Source of the DNA: Thiomicrorhabdus sp. 6S3-12
GTDB taxonomy: Bacteria > Pseudomonadota > Gammaproteobacteria > Thiomicrospirales > Thiomicrospiraceae
Reading direction: 5' to 3'
NCBI RefSeq assembly: GCF_017571475.1
Contig: NZ_JAGETW010000007.1
Coordinates: forward strand, 62,001 to 126,000
DNA: 64,000 nt
The position numbers were made by a program, and so were the translations under genes. A model generated the notes under the pieces. That model saw only the letters and a program-made list of their open reading frames with translations, had not been told where the DNA came from and made no database searches. Below are positions 45,621 to 55,676 of this stretch, piece after piece. The first letter of the stretch is position 1, and each line of letters opens with the position of its first letter.

Positions 45621-45917
45621 TTATTTGGAGAATTTCTCGTTACGGTTTCGCCACAGCTTGGCGACTTCTTTATCGGTGCCGACATAGGAGACAAGCAGAC
45701 AGATCAGGCCGATACCGCCGAAGAGAACGACGGGAAGCAGGCCTCCCAGTTCGTTGATCATCAGAGAGAAATACAGGGAAATGCCGGAAATTCCGAAAAA
45801 CAGCACGCCCATAATTTTCAGCACGGTGCGGTGAGATGGGCTGTATTCGTATTCTCCGCCGGAATTTTCCAGCGGACGCAGAATGGGGGCGGCAAGTTTG
45901 CGCAGGATTTGTTTCAT
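45621..45917 (-). CDS. Small two-helix membrane protein, unknown
   Basis: 98 residues with two hydrophobic helices (about 32-54 and 57-79) between charged ends. No family recognised. It lies 54 bp upstream of hemG on the same strand and could be co-transcribed. Confidence 0.65.
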   Translation of the reverse strand: MKQILRKLAAPILRPLENSGGEYEYSPSHRTVLKIMGVLFFGISGISLYFSLMINELGGLLPVVLFGGIGLICLLVSYVGTDKEVAKLWRNRNEKFSK

Positions 45918-46048
45918 GGTAGCAAAGACTTTAAATGTTGATGTGTTTCTAGATTAGCTTTGTTGCCGGGATTAATAAAGTCTAATTTCCGCTGATTACA
46001 TTTGAATCGGTACTTGCGTGCCGTCTATCGGGGCTTTTGGGGCGAGTG

Positions 46049-46567
46049 TTACGCCTTTTTTTCAAGCAACGCAAGCTGATTCAGAAAAAACGTGAAATAG
46101 CGGTGTTCGTATCCGTGGTCGAGAAGATCTTTGCGGGTCAGGTAATATTTGTGGTCGTCAATATGCGCTTTATTAACCATCCGCACGGCCGCCAGCGTAT
46201 CCAGAACCGGTTTTCCGTAGACCGACGGGGTTGTTGCGATGACCAATTGTTTGGCAACCCGTTTAAGTTCCCGAAGACCGTTCTGCCAGTCGTCCAAATG
46301 CTCCAGAACCGCGAGACAGACCACAAGGTCAAAACTGTTGTCGGCATACGGCAGGTGGGCGTTCAGATCGCAGTAAGTACAGCTGCCGTCCACATCGCAG
46401 GTTGTGACTTCGAATCCCAGACTGCTGAGCAGCTTATGGGCGTCACCGTAACCGCCGCCGACATTCAGGCAGGTTTTGCCGCGGGTACTGTAATCCAGTC
46501 GACTGTCGATCGTATGTTTGAGTTGCCGGTAGCGTAATTTGCGCGTTGCGAAATCAAGTAAAGCCAT
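46049..46567 (-). CDS. Class I SAM-dependent methyltransferase
   Basis: 173 residues from the ATG at 46567. Motif I is LNVGGGYGDAHKLL, the acidic strand end is TCDVDG, and the post-motif DLVVCLAVLEHLDDW is a typical methyltransferase_11 pattern. An upstream extension of 47 codons would run into the small gene before it and has no methyltransferase character. Substrate unknown. Confidence 0.82.
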   Translation of the reverse strand: MALLDFATRKLRYRQLKHTIDSRLDYSTRGKTCLNVGGGYGDAHKLLSSLGFEVTTCDVDGSCTYCDLNAHLPYADNSFDLVVCLAVLEHLDDWQNGLRELKRVAKQLVIATTPSVYGKPVLDTLAAVRMVNKAHIDDHKYYLTRKDLLDHGYEHRYFTFFLNQLALLEKKA

Positions 46568-46634
46568 TAGGGATGATTGTTCTCTGTTGAAGATTTGTTC
46601 AAGTCGATATTGAAAAGCGCCATTATGCCCTGAG

Positions 46635-46799
46635 CTATTTGCGATCCGGTTTGATTTTACGCAGTTTGTAACGGGGCGAGTGTTCATACAGATCGTCCCA
46701 ACCTTCATCGGTTCGCGGGTCGTCGTCGCGCTGGTACGGCGTTTCGTCTTTAACCCACTCGTAACCGAACAGACGGAAAATAGCGTTAAGAAATGACAT
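46635..46799 (-). CDS. 54-residue protein of unknown function
   Basis: Begins MSFLNAIFRLFGYEW and continues as a charged, Asp- and Arg-rich chain ending KIKPDRK. ATG at 46799 is preceded by AGAGAG. The frame is open much further upstream, but that part looks unlike protein. It lies between the flavocytochrome and methyltransferase genes, on the same strand as both. Real but unassigned. Confidence 0.5.
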   Translation of the reverse strand: MSFLNAIFRLFGYEWVKDETPYQRDDDPRTDEGWDDLYEHSPRYKLRKIKPDRK

Positions 46800-46909
46800 G
46801 AATCGATTCTCTCTATCTGGCGTCATCATACTGGAACCCGGCGCGAAAGGCATTCCGGATCGGGCAGTCCAATCGATGACGCGTCGCTTAAAGTCCTTTA
46901 AGGCGAACT

Positions 46910-48244
46910 TTAACGCATGGCGAACAACTCCTGATGGAAGTCCTCGCCTGGCAGACCGTGGTCGATGAAATCCCGATGCAGGTGCTCGCCGAAACCGCTC
47001 GGACCGCAGAACCAGATACTGCTCAACAGCCATTCCGGTACGGTTTCGCGAATTTGTTCAGGCGTCAGACGTCCGTCTTTCGGTGTCACGATCAGGTGTA
47101 AACGGATGTTGGCGGCTTCGGCATCGGCGCACAATTTGTCAATGACCTGTTGATCGTAATCAGCGGTGACATGAAACAGATCGATTTTCTGGTTTCCGGG
47201 ATGCTTGGCTAAATGCTTCATTCTGGCGATAAAAGGCGTGATTCCGATTCCGGCGCCGATCCAGATCTGCCGAGGCTGATGGTCCTTGAAGTGAAAGCAG
47301 CCGTATGGCCCTTCAACCGTGACCGGCATGCCCACGTGCAGGCGCGAGTGCAGTTTTTCAGTCCAGTCTCCCAGCTCTTTGACGATAAAGGTCAGACAGG
47401 GTTTCTTTGGATCCCAGGCGGAAGCGATGGTATAGGGATGCGCGCCCTCCGAACGATTTGACGTGACAAATGCGAATTGTCCGGGCTCGTGGCCAGGCCA
47501 GCTCTGGTCTAACCGGATGCTTCCTTCGATTGCGTGTACGCCCGGGTAGGACGAGATCGACTGGATCGTTCCGCGAACTTGTCTGCCGCGACCGATGCGA
47601 CCGAGCAGAACCAGTATGGCGGACAGGGTTCCCGCCTGCAACAGCGCGGCCATCACCCAGCCGACCGGCTGACGCCAATAGTCGAAGTCCATCAGGATGA
47701 CACTGTGGAAGGCGAGTACCAGATAGACGGCAGCCAGCCATTTGTGCGTTTTTTTGAATAACTGATACGGAAACCATTTAACCAGCGCCAGAATCATCAG
47801 GGCAGCGGCAATATAAAATGCCCATTCTCCCAGGCTTTCGGCGAGTCCGCGCTGGTCGCGGAACCACTGTTCTATGACAGGCAGTTGTTCCTGACTTCCT
47901 GGACCACGCTGCGGCCGCTCCAGCCAGCCCCAGCCGACCATCCATTTGGTGCCCAGAGCCCACCACCAGTGTAGAACTGAGAAAACCAGAGCGGTAATAC
48001 CCAACCACTTGTGCAGACGGTACATCTTGTCCAAACCGTTCAGACGAGCTTCAAGCCAGACCGGACGCAGTGCCAGGATCATCGCCACACTCATGACGCC
48101 GATGGCGATCACGCCGGAGTATTGCACGAATACGCCGCGAAAAGCGAAATAGTTCATCGGTTCGGGCAGAAGAGTATCTGCGAGTAGCCAGAGTCCGCTC
48201 AATGACAGGAATATCAATGCAAAAGCAATTTTAATTGGTTTCAA
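46910..48244 (-). CDS. Ferric-reductase-like transmembrane flavocytochrome
   Basis: 444 residues from a TTG at 48244, supported by GGAGG eight bases upstream and by a membrane helix right at the start. About six membrane helices with heme-ligand histidines in HKWLGITALVFSVLHWW and KTHKWLAAVYLVLAFHS, an FAD segment HPYTIAS, and an NAD-binding segment GAGIGITPF. It belongs to the FRE/NOX-like group that passes electrons from NAD(P)H across the membrane. Acceptor (ferric iron, oxygen or other) unknown. Confidence 0.88.
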   Translation of the reverse strand: MKPIKIAFALIFLSLSGLWLLADTLLPEPMNYFAFRGVFVQYSGVIAIGVMSVAMILALRPVWLEARLNGLDKMYRLHKWLGITALVFSVLHWWWALGTKWMVGWGWLERPQRGPGSQEQLPVIEQWFRDQRGLAESLGEWAFYIAAALMILALVKWFPYQLFKKTHKWLAAVYLVLAFHSVILMDFDYWRQPVGWVMAALLQAGTLSAILVLLGRIGRGRQVRGTIQSISSYPGVHAIEGSIRLDQSWPGHEPGQFAFVTSNRSEGAHPYTIASAWDPKKPCLTFIVKELGDWTEKLHSRLHVGMPVTVEGPYGCFHFKDHQPRQIWIGAGIGITPFIARMKHLAKHPGNQKIDLFHVTADYDQQVIDKLCADAEAANIRLHLIVTPKDGRLTPEQIRETVPEWLLSSIWFCGPSGFGEHLHRDFIDHGLPGEDFHQELFAMR

Positions 48245-48539
48245 AGCGGAATCCTCCCAGTCGAATAAGAACAGTGTAATGACCGAATGCCCGGTTTTTC
48301 ACGGTTCCGGGGCAAATGTGTCTGCTCGATAGTATGCAAGAAAAAAGTGCAAACTTTATGTAATTAAACGGAACTTTGTAAATAATATCAGGAATTTGCA
48401 GCGATGCGCCGGTTACCGGTCGGCTGTTTACGGAGCGAATCGCTGTTGGCGTCAATGCTGCAATATTCTGCCGTTGTCGGTCGCGTTTGGGTTTATGATG
48501 TGCGCCTGTTTTTAAAGCTGATATTTCAAAGGGTATTCC

Positions 48540-49079
48540 GTGGCGCTGAAACCGACCGTTTATAAATTCAAAATCTCGCTGTCCGATCTGAACCGTTCGC
48601 ATTATGATGCCATCAGTCTGACCGTGGCCAAACACCCTTCGGAGAATGACGAGCGCATGATGACGCGTTTACTGGCGTACTGTCTGAATGCACAGGAAGG
48701 CTTGGATTTCGGTGCCGGTTTGAGCGAAGTCGATGATCCGGCGATTTCTCTGACCACTTTGGATGACCAGCTGGCATTATGGATCGATGTCGGCGAACCG
48801 GCGGTCGATAGGATCAAAAAAGCCAGTCGCAAAGCGCAGAAGGTCAGAGTCTATAGCTTCAACAGCAAATCCGATGTCTGGTGGGAGCAGGGGCAGGCAC
48901 AGTTCAGCCATCTCGATGTCGATGTTTACCGCTTTAACTGGAATGAAATCCAGGCCTTTGCCGCCATGTTGGAACGCACCATGGACTTTTCTGTCACCAT
49001 TAGCGGTAACTCCGCTTATATCGCGGCGGCGAAAGGGGAGTGCGAAGTGCATTGGGAAACCTTACAAGAGCAGGAATAA
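48540..49079 (+). CDS. yaeQ: YaeQ family protein
   Basis: 179 residues from a GTG at 48540 behind AAGGG. The whole chain follows YaeQ: KPTVYKFKISLSDLNR at the start, HPSENDERMMTRLLAY, and DVWWEQGQ later. The fold is related to PD-(D/E)XK nucleases and the E. coli relative has been tied to RfaH-independent hemolysin expression, but the role is not settled. Alone on the plus strand. Confidence 0.92.
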   Translation: MALKPTVYKFKISLSDLNRSHYDAISLTVAKHPSENDERMMTRLLAYCLNAQEGLDFGAGLSEVDDPAISLTTLDDQLALWIDVGEPAVDRIKKASRKAQKVRVYSFNSKSDVWWEQGQAQFSHLDVDVYRFNWNEIQAFAAMLERTMDFSVTISGNSAYIAAAKGECEVHWETLQEQE

Positions 49080-49116
49080 GGCGCGAATTCCAAAGCCGCC
49101 AAGGGCTTGCAGGATG

Positions 49117-49482
<366 letters not shown>

Positions 49483-49483
49483 T

Positions 49484-51670
49484 TTAGGAATTTTCTTTCT
49501 TGGTTAATGAATATTTCGACGCATCCAGTATCTGGGTTTCCCCTAAATCAAAATAAGCCATTTCACTGCGCAGGGTTTCGGCCTGATGTCTTAAATTTTC
49601 TGCAGATGCGCTGGTCTCTTCGACCAGGGCAGCATTCTGTTGGGTTGCGCTGTCGATCTGACTGATCGCCTGATGAACCTGTTGCACGCCTTCCGCCTGC
49701 TCTTGAGCGGCCTGCGCGATTTGCGAAACCATATTGGCCACCTGTTCAATCGACAGGTTGATATCGTTCAGCATTTCGCCCGATTCGGAAGCCAGTGTCG
49801 AGCCTTGACTGACGCGTTCCACGGTTTCGTCAATCAGGGTTTTGATCTCTTTGGCGGCTTCGGCGGATTTCTGCGCCAAATTGCGGACTTCCGAAGCAAC
49901 AACCGCAAAACCGCGTCCGTGCTCGCCGGCTCTGGCGGCTTCAACCGCGGCGTTCAAGGCCAGAAGGTTGGTCTGGAAAGCGATGCTGTCGATCAGGGTC
50001 ACAATATCGGCAATCTTATGGCTGGATTCTTCAATGGCCGTCATCGCCTGAATCGTCTGCTGCATAACGCCGACACCCTGTTCGACTTTGCCCTGAACGT
50101 CGATGGAGACTCTGTTGGCTTCCTGCGCGTTGCTGCTACTGCTCTGTACTTGCGAGTTCATTTGCTCCATGGTGGCGGAAGTTTCTTCCAGAGCGGAGGC
50201 CTGCTGCTGCACTCTTCCGCTCAGAGCCAGTGATCCCTGTGCGACCTCGCGCGCGGCGGTATCCACGGAGATGGACACCTCGGAAGTCATGCCGACTACC
50301 TCTTTGATTTTATGCGAAGAGAAGTTGATGGCATTTTTCAGATCGTGAACCTGGCCTTTAAATACGCCGGCCGGCAACTCTTTGGTTAAATCGCCCTGTG
50401 CCTGAGCCGTCATGACATCGCTGATCGAACTCATCACGCCGCCAAGGGTGGTCATGGTGCTGTTGATGGTATTGCCCAGTTCTTCCAAATCGCCCGGGAA
50501 AACATCGACCCGGTAGTTGAAATCGCCTTCTTCAATGTGGCGCAGAACGCGGGTAATGTCGTTGATGTTTTTGATCTGGTTGGTTTTATCCAGCCATTCG
50601 ACCACATAACCGACTTTCTGATTCTGACGGATAATCGGAACCACGGTCAGTTCCAGAATCAGGTCCGAAACGGTCAGGTTACCGCTCCACGGCTCCATCA
50701 GGGCCTGCACCATTTTGCGCTGATGCGCAGGGTCTTTGTGGAATACGTCCATATTCGAGCCGACGACCTTATCTGCTCTGAAATTAGGCAAGGCTTTTTG
50801 CAAACTCTTCTCGTTGCGTTTGAACATCTCCGCCAGCGATTGGTTGATGCTCTTAATATTAAATTCCGCATCGGCGACCATTAAATTCGTGCTGGCACTG
50901 TTCATCGCAGTGGTCAGGACGGCGGCATTTTTGGCCGAATCGTAGCTTTTCGCTTCCGATTCGGCGACCCGGGTGCGCAGCATATTGATCAGAAAGCCCA
51001 GCTCGCTTTTATCGGCCACGGCTTCCTGAAGATTGCCGTTGGCGATCTGTTCAATGCCGCTTGTTATCCCTTTGGAAAGGCTGCTGCTTTGTAAAATCGA
51101 CCAAACGGTGGCAATCAAGGCAACCGCGCCCAGTCCGGCCAGACCCCAAGTCATGGAAGAAGCTTGCGCTTGCAGCGCTAAGCCGATAATTGCGATAAGC
51201 GCGACAGACAAACTGATAAATGGCACGGTGAACTGTTTTGCTTTAGGTTCCTGCTTGGTCCATGGGAAGCTGGCTTTGCCCGCTTTGATATCCGCATACA
51301 GTTTGCTGGCGTATTGTTTCTGCTGATCGGTGGCCGGGTATCTTACCGATAGATAGCCGGTGATCTTGCCGCCTTCAATAATAGGGGTCGCGTTCGCCAT
51401 GACCCAGTAATAGTCGCCGTTTTTGCGTTTGTTCTTAACCAGCCCCTGCCAGGGTCTTCCGGCTTGCAACGTTTTCCAGAAATCGACAAATGCCTCTTTA
51501 GGCATATCCGGATGGCGCAGAATATTGTGCGGTTTGCCGGCGATTTCAACGTCGCTGTAACCGGACGCCTCTCTGAAACCTTCGTTGTAATCGACGATAT
51601 TACCTACCAGATCCGACGTCGACAAAATGACTAAATCGTCCGCCAAAAAATATTCGTTGCCTGAGCTCAT
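49484..51670 (-). CDS. Aer-like methyl-accepting chemotaxis protein with PAS domains
   Basis: 728 residues. N-terminal PAS domain (about 10-125) with the Aer-type [13 protein letters not shown] segment, paired membrane helices at about 150-195, a second PAS-like region (about 245-370), a HAMP-like stretch, and the chemoreceptor signalling tip [20 protein letters not shown]. Cytoplasmic PAS without a large periplasmic domain suggests redox or energy sensing. A sigma-28-type promoter lies 33 bp upstream, and GGAG stands ten bases before the ATG. Confidence 0.94.
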   Translation of the reverse strand: MSSGNEYFLADDLVILSTSDLVGNIVDYNEGFREASGYSDVEIAGKPHNILRHPDMPKEAFVDFWKTLQAGRPWQGLVKNKRKNGDYYWVMANATPIIEGGKITGYLSVRYPATDQQKQYASKLYADIKAGKASFPWTKQEPKAKQFTVPFISLSVALIAIIGLALQAQASSMTWGLAGLGAVALIATVWSILQSSSLSKGITSGIEQIANGNLQEAVADKSELGFLINMLRTRVAESEAKSYDSAKNAAVLTTAMNSASTNLMVADAEFNIKSINQSLAEMFKRNEKSLQKALPNFRADKVVGSNMDVFHKDPAHQRKMVQALMEPWSGNLTVSDLILELTVVPIIRQNQKVGYVVEWLDKTNQIKNINDITRVLRHIEEGDFNYRVDVFPGDLEELGNTINSTMTTLGGVMSSISDVMTAQAQGDLTKELPAGVFKGQVHDLKNAINFSSHKIKEVVGMTSEVSISVDTAAREVAQGSLALSGRVQQQASALEETSATMEQMNSQVQSSSSNAQEANRVSIDVQGKVEQGVGVMQQTIQAMTAIEESSHKIADIVTLIDSIAFQTNLLALNAAVEAARAGEHGRGFAVVASEVRNLAQKSAEAAKEIKTLIDETVERVSQGSTLASESGEMLNDINLSIEQVANMVSQIAQAAQEQAEGVQQVHQAISQIDSATQQNAALVEETSASAENLRHQAETLRSEMAYFDLGETQILDASKYSLTKKENS

Positions 51671-51702
51671 GGGATAGGGTCTCCAAAAAGGTACTTTTCT
51701 CT

Positions 51703-51729
51703 ATATCGGCGCAAAGACAAGTTTCGTTA
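51703..51729 (-). promoter_or_regulatory. Sigma-28 (FliA)-type promoter of the chemoreceptor
   Basis: On the minus strand TAAC, 15 bases, then GCCGATAT; the flagellar sigma consensus is TAAA-N15-GCCGATAA. Ten of twelve positions match with exact spacing, and it lies just upstream of a chemotaxis gene, where such promoters are expected. Confidence 0.7.
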
Positions 51730-52024
51730 GCTGTCTTTGCACTAGAGTATGCATTGAGGTTATAGGAGAAAAATAGCACAAAAAACCGGCTTTACTGGAA
51801 TTTGTTGTGACAAATCTTGCCATTTTAAAAAGCGACTCCCAGTTATGAGAGGAAACCATGACGGTTTCGGGTCTGTACGACGGGTATGGTGTATAAGTAT
51901 ATGCTGATCTAGTCGGATCTCACTGGAAGAGGTCCGATGAACTTGCCGCCGACACGGAGGCAAGGGCAAGCAAATCGGAGCCTGTTTCAGGAAAGGGCGC
52001 AAGACCCGTGTATATGGAGTGTCT
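51730..52024. ncRNA. Structured intergenic DNA between dbpA and the chemoreceptor
   Basis: No open frame. Several stems are visible: GAAACC/GGTTTC (51852-51868), a 9-bp stem with ACTGGAA loop (51913-51937), CTTGCC-CCG/CGG-GGCAAG (51942-51964), and CCTG/CAGG (51981-51991). ACCCG near 52004-52008 can pair with either of two upstream partners (51868-51874 or 51880-51885). This fits a folded RNA, but strand, ends and promoter are unknown, and no known riboswitch class was recognised. Several GGA triplets fall in loops on the plus strand. Confidence 0.3.
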
Positions 52025-53422
52025 TCAGTTCAAAAAACGCGCGCGGACTTTTCGTCCTTTCAGTTTGCCGTGGTTCAGCTGGTTCAGCGCCTGCTGGCTG
52101 ACTTTCTTGCTGACCGCAACATAAGAGCGCATCGCCGTAACTTTGATTTTACCTACCTGATCTCCAGCAATCCCGCCTTCGCCGGTCAGTGCGCCGAGAA
52201 TGTCGCCCGGACGGATTTTACTTTTCTTGCCGCCATCGATCAGAAGCGTCACCATCGGTGCCTTGATCGGGCGCTGCATCAGGACGGAATCATCCGGCAA
52301 GTCTTCGGTTTCAATCTTAATGCCAAGGGCTTCTTCGAGTTGCGCGACCTTATAACTCTGTTTGTCGCTGATCAGCGAGCAGGCAAAACCGCTTTTGCCG
52401 GCACGACCGGTTCGTCCGATACGGTGAATATGCACTTCCGGATCGTGCGCCAGATGGTAGTTGATCACCACTTCGACCGAATCAATATCCAAACCGCGTG
52501 CCGCCACATCGGTAGCGACCAGAACGGTCGCACTCTGATTGGCGAACTGAATTAAAGTCTGATCGCGTTCGCGCTGCTCCAGATCGCCGTGCAGGGCGAC
52601 GGCGCTGAATCCTTGCGCTTTAAGATCGTCGGTAAGCTCCTGTACTTCGCGTTTGGTATTGCAGAATACCACCGCAGAAGTGGTCTGATGCGCCAGCAAG
52701 ACCAGTCTGACCGCCTTTTGGCGTTCGGCATCATTGGCAACCGCATAAAAATGTTGGCGAATCGCACTTTCAGTGTGCACGGATTCGACTTTGACGTGCT
52801 GTGGATTTTTCAGAATATGCGCCGAAAGCTGCTGAATCGATTCCGGGAAGGTCGCGCTGAACAGTAATGTCTGGCGCGATTCCGGAGTCTGCTCGATAAT
52901 TGCGTCCAAGGATTCCTGAAAGCCCATTTCCAGCATACGGTCGGCTTCGTCCAGCACCAGAATATTCAAATCGTCTAAATGCAGCGTGCCGCGGTTAATA
53001 TGATCTTCCACGCGCCCCGGTGTACCGACAATAATATGCGCGCCGTATTCCAGTGACGCCGCCTGCGGTTTGAAAGGCGCACCGCCGCATAAAGAGAGCA
53101 GCTTAACGTTCTCGATCTGACTCGCCAGTTTACGGACTTCCGAAGCGACCTGCTCTGCCAGTTCGCGGGTCGGGCATAAAATCAGTGCCTGAGTGCTGAA
53201 CCATTTGGGATCAAGCGATTGCAACAGGCCGAGACCGAATGCTGCGGTTTTACCGGAACCGGTTTTGGCTTGGGCAATCAGGTCTTTACCCTCTAGAATG
53301 CCCGGTACGCTCTGCGCCTGAATTGGTGTCATCCGGGTGAAATTCAAAGCCTGTAAAGCTCTCAGAAGTTCAGGGCGGAGATTAAGTTCAGAAAAAGAAT
53401 CGGAAGCGTGAGAGTCGATCAT
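52025..53422 (-). CDS. dbpA: ATP-dependent RNA helicase DbpA
   Basis: 465 residues: Q motif and Walker A AQAKTGSGKT, DEAD box VLDEADRML, SAT, and HRIGRTGRAG in the helicase core, then the C-terminal RNA-binding domain (about 390-465) that in DbpA binds hairpin 92 of 23S rRNA. Works in 50S subunit assembly. Length matches the family (about 457). Confidence 0.95.
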   Translation of the reverse strand: MIDSHASDSFSELNLRPELLRALQALNFTRMTPIQAQSVPGILEGKDLIAQAKTGSGKTAAFGLGLLQSLDPKWFSTQALILCPTRELAEQVASEVRKLASQIENVKLLSLCGGAPFKPQAASLEYGAHIIVGTPGRVEDHINRGTLHLDDLNILVLDEADRMLEMGFQESLDAIIEQTPESRQTLLFSATFPESIQQLSAHILKNPQHVKVESVHTESAIRQHFYAVANDAERQKAVRLVLLAHQTTSAVVFCNTKREVQELTDDLKAQGFSAVALHGDLEQRERDQTLIQFANQSATVLVATDVAARGLDIDSVEVVINYHLAHDPEVHIHRIGRTGRAGKSGFACSLISDKQSYKVAQLEEALGIKIETEDLPDDSVLMQRPIKAPMVTLLIDGGKKSKIRPGDILGALTGEGGIAGDQVGKIKVTAMRSYVAVSKKVSQQALNQLNHGKLKGRKVRARFLN

Positions 53423-53478
53423 GGCGGCGCCTGTGGCTAAGGAATGAATTAAGCGCTATTGTACGTGAACTCCCCAGT

Positions 53479-53509
53479 TTGAGTAGAATTGTATTTACTC
53501 CGGTATACT
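53479..53509 (+). promoter_or_regulatory. Possible promoter of the VF530 gene
   Basis: TTGAGT and TATACT with a 19-bp spacer, 38 bp before the ATG at 53547. The spacer is longer than ideal. A short GAGTA/TACTC repeat overlaps it. Confidence 0.3.
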
Positions 53510-53546
53510 CACTCGTCTATGTGTAAGCTGTTTTTAGGATGGATAA

Positions 53547-53906
53547 ATGACAAACCAAGAGAGTTCGCCGCAGAAAAAGCGCGAATCGAAAGCTAAGCCT
53601 GCTAAGTCTGCTGCGAAAAAATCATCAGGCTCGCCGCGCCCGCGTATAGAACAGACCTCTTCGCAGCGCAATAACCCTCTGCACGGCATTACCTTAAAAA
53701 CCATTGTCACCGAGCTACAGGCGTATTACGGCTGGGAGGGCTTGGCGCAAAAAACGCGCATGAACTGTTTTGAAAGCAACCCGTCGATTAAATCGAGCCT
53801 GACGTTTTTACGAAAAACGGATTGGGCACGCGATAAAATCGAACAGCTTTATCTGTTTACGCAACGTGAAATCATTCGTGAGCGCAAAGCCAAATCCAAG
53901 CAATAA
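53547..53906 (+). CDS. VF530 family DNA-binding protein (DUF2132)
   Basis: 119 residues. The first 45 are basic and low in complexity (Lys, Ala, Ser), then the VF530 domain: [21 protein letters not shown] and the C-terminal [20 protein letters not shown]530 domains are small and bind DNA or act as nucleoid-like proteins; precise role unknown. It precedes the LRR-kinase gene by 29 bp and is probably co-transcribed. Confidence 0.88.
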   Translation: MTNQESSPQKKRESKAKPAKSAAKKSSGSPRPRIEQTSSQRNNPLHGITLKTIVTELQAYYGWEGLAQKTRMNCFESNPSIKSSLTFLRKTDWARDKIEQLYLFTQREIIRERKAKSKQ

Positions 53907-53935
53907 ATCCAAAAACCAATAAGAGAAACCTTTCT

Positions 53936-55216
53936 GTGAGCACCTTAGCACAGCTGCGATCCGGCGCTTTAAACTGCGCACCCCGCATTCAAATTTCTGA
54001 CAACCTTACTGAATTTCCTGTCGAACTTTATCAACAGGTCGATACCCTGGAGATCTTGGATCTGTCCAATAATCATCTCTCGGAACTGCCGGATGATTTA
54101 TACCGTTTCACGAATTTGAAGATACTTTTCTGTTCGCTGAATCCGTTTACAGAGCTGCCGGAAGTGCTCGGCAAGTGCGAAAACCTGGAGATGATTGGTT
54201 TTAAAAGCTGCCAGATTGAGCGCGTATCGGCGCAAGCTCTGCCGTCAAAACTGCGCTGGCTGATTCTGACCGACAACCAAATTTCTGAGTTGCCGGACTG
54301 TTTTGATAAAACGCCTCGACTACAAAAGTTAGCCTTAGCCAGTAATCAATTGGTGGCTCTGCCGACCACTTTGGCGAGCTGTAAGCGATTAGAGTTGATC
54401 CGTATCTCGGCCAACCGGCTAACAGAATTTCCCGATGTGCTGGGTAAAATGCCAAGCCTGGCGTGGTGCGCTTATGCGGGGAATCCTTTCTGCCAAAACG
54501 AATCGACTGCGCAAGATGAATTATTGGTTTCCGAACTCGAGGCGTTTGAGCTTAAAGAATTATTAGGGCAGGGGGCGTCCGGGCATATCTATCTTGCGGA
54601 AGAATTGGAAAGCGGTACAGAAAAAGCGGTCAAAATCTTTAAGGGCGATGTCACCAGCGACGGTTATCCGGAAGATGAAATGCGCGCTTGTATTACCGCA
54701 GGTCAGCATCCGAATCTGGTTAAAGTGGAAGCAAAAATTAATGCCGAAAAACTTGGCTTGGTGATGGAACTGATTCCGAGTCACTATCAAAACCTGGGAT
54801 TGCCACCGAGTCTGGAATCCTGCACTCGCGACCAGTTTACCGAGGGCTTTCAACTCACGCAAACCATGCTGATTCATCTAGTGCAACAAGCCACTTTGGC
54901 GCTGAATCATCTGCATCAACAAGGCTTAGTGCATGGCGACTTTTATGCGCATAATGTCTTGATTGATGAAGAGGGGCATCTGCTGCTTGGCGACTTCGGT
55001 GCCGCGTCGCATATGGACTGCCTAACCACCGAACAAGCTCAAGCCATGCTCCGCATTGAAAAACGTGCGCTAGCGCACTTTATTGAAGACCTATGGCAAC
55101 AAGCGGATGTGGATCCAGCGTGTGAAGAACAACTAAAACAATGGCATCAACAACTGCTTAATGACCAAGTTGAGCTGGTTGAGTTGCTATTTCAGTTAGA
55201 GAGTTATTCGAATTAA
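53936..55216 (+). CDS. Leucine-rich-repeat protein with C-terminal protein kinase domain
   Basis: 426 residues from a GTG at 53936. Residues about 35-185 form six or so leucine-rich repeats (e.g. LDLSNNHLSELPDDL, LTDNQISELPD). Residues 205-400 form a Hanks-type kinase: glycine loop GQGASGHIY at 211-219, lysine in AVKIF (K233), catalytic loop HGDFYAHN (D335, N340) and DFG at 353-355. The usual Arg of HRD is Gly, but the catalytic residues are all there. No membrane segment, so cytoplasmic. Target unknown; the repeats probably select it. Confidence 0.88.
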   Translation: MSTLAQLRSGALNCAPRIQISDNLTEFPVELYQQVDTLEILDLSNNHLSELPDDLYRFTNLKILFCSLNPFTELPEVLGKCENLEMIGFKSCQIERVSAQALPSKLRWLILTDNQISELPDCFDKTPRLQKLALASNQLVALPTTLASCKRLELIRISANRLTEFPDVLGKMPSLAWCAYAGNPFCQNESTAQDELLVSELEAFELKELLGQGASGHIYLAEELESGTEKAVKIFKGDVTSDGYPEDEMRACITAGQHPNLVKVEAKINAEKLGLVMELIPSHYQNLGLPPSLESCTRDQFTEGFQLTQTMLIHLVQQATLALNHLHQQGLVHGDFYAHNVLIDEEGHLLLGDFGAASHMDCLTTEQAQAMLRIEKRALAHFIEDLWQQADVDPACEEQLKQWHQQLLNDQVELVELLFQLESYSN

Positions 55217-55255
55217 TTTAGCTTTTTACTTTGCCTGTTCTTTTCTTGCTTGTAC

Positions 55256-55676
55256 AAGAAAAGAACCAAAAGAATACACCCTTAACCGTTAGATTAAGAT
55301 TGGCTAACGTTCAATTTTGCGCGGCTTTAACTCCCTCGCTTTGCTCGGTCAGGCAGTCACCGCCGCTATTGCAAAATTATCACTAAGCCACTCTAAATCT
55401 GAACTCTAAAGGGAACCCATTTTATTTGGCATTTTTTTAGTCAAAACAGCCATAAGAATCTATCGCCTGAAAATAGTAGAAAGGGTATTTCGTGAAAGCA
55501 TTGCCTAAAGACTAAAATCCCACTTTGGAGTGCGCTTAGGCTGAGTTAGCGAAAATTTTTGCAGGAGCGGCGGTGGCTGTTTGAGCCCGCTTGCGGGCGA
55601 GTTAAAGCCGCGCAAAATTAAGCGCTACTCAGTCTTGGCAAGCGGAACGGGGTGTCTTTTTTTGCTTACTTTCTCG
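55256..55676. repeat. Long imperfect inverted repeat (fold-back or MITE-like element)
   Basis: Two arms of about 120 bp face each other around 175 bp of unique DNA. The best block is a perfect 21-bp match (55313-55333 with 55599-55619); a second, 55354-55372 with 55561-55579, matches at 16 of 19. Pairing continues outward with small indels to the AAAGAACC-like ends. Small hairpins sit inside and beside the arms: CTTTTCTTG/CAAGAAAAG (55240-55263), GCCCGC/GCGGGC (55585-55598) and CTCGGC/GCCGAG (55673-55689). It has no gene of its own; a non-autonomous mobile element or a structured RNA are both possible. Confidence 0.6.

Noticed and set aside
48231-48635. 134-codon minus-strand frame upstream of the flavocytochrome
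   Set aside because: Overlaps the yaeQ start and has no recognisable feature; the TTG at 48244 with GGAGG marks the real gene.
51940-52012. c-di-GMP (GEMM) riboswitch before the chemoreceptor
   Set aside because: GGGCGCAAGACC and GGGCAAGC look vaguely similar to GEMM, but the required GGGCAAACC and receptor elements are absent, and the strand is opposite to the receptor.
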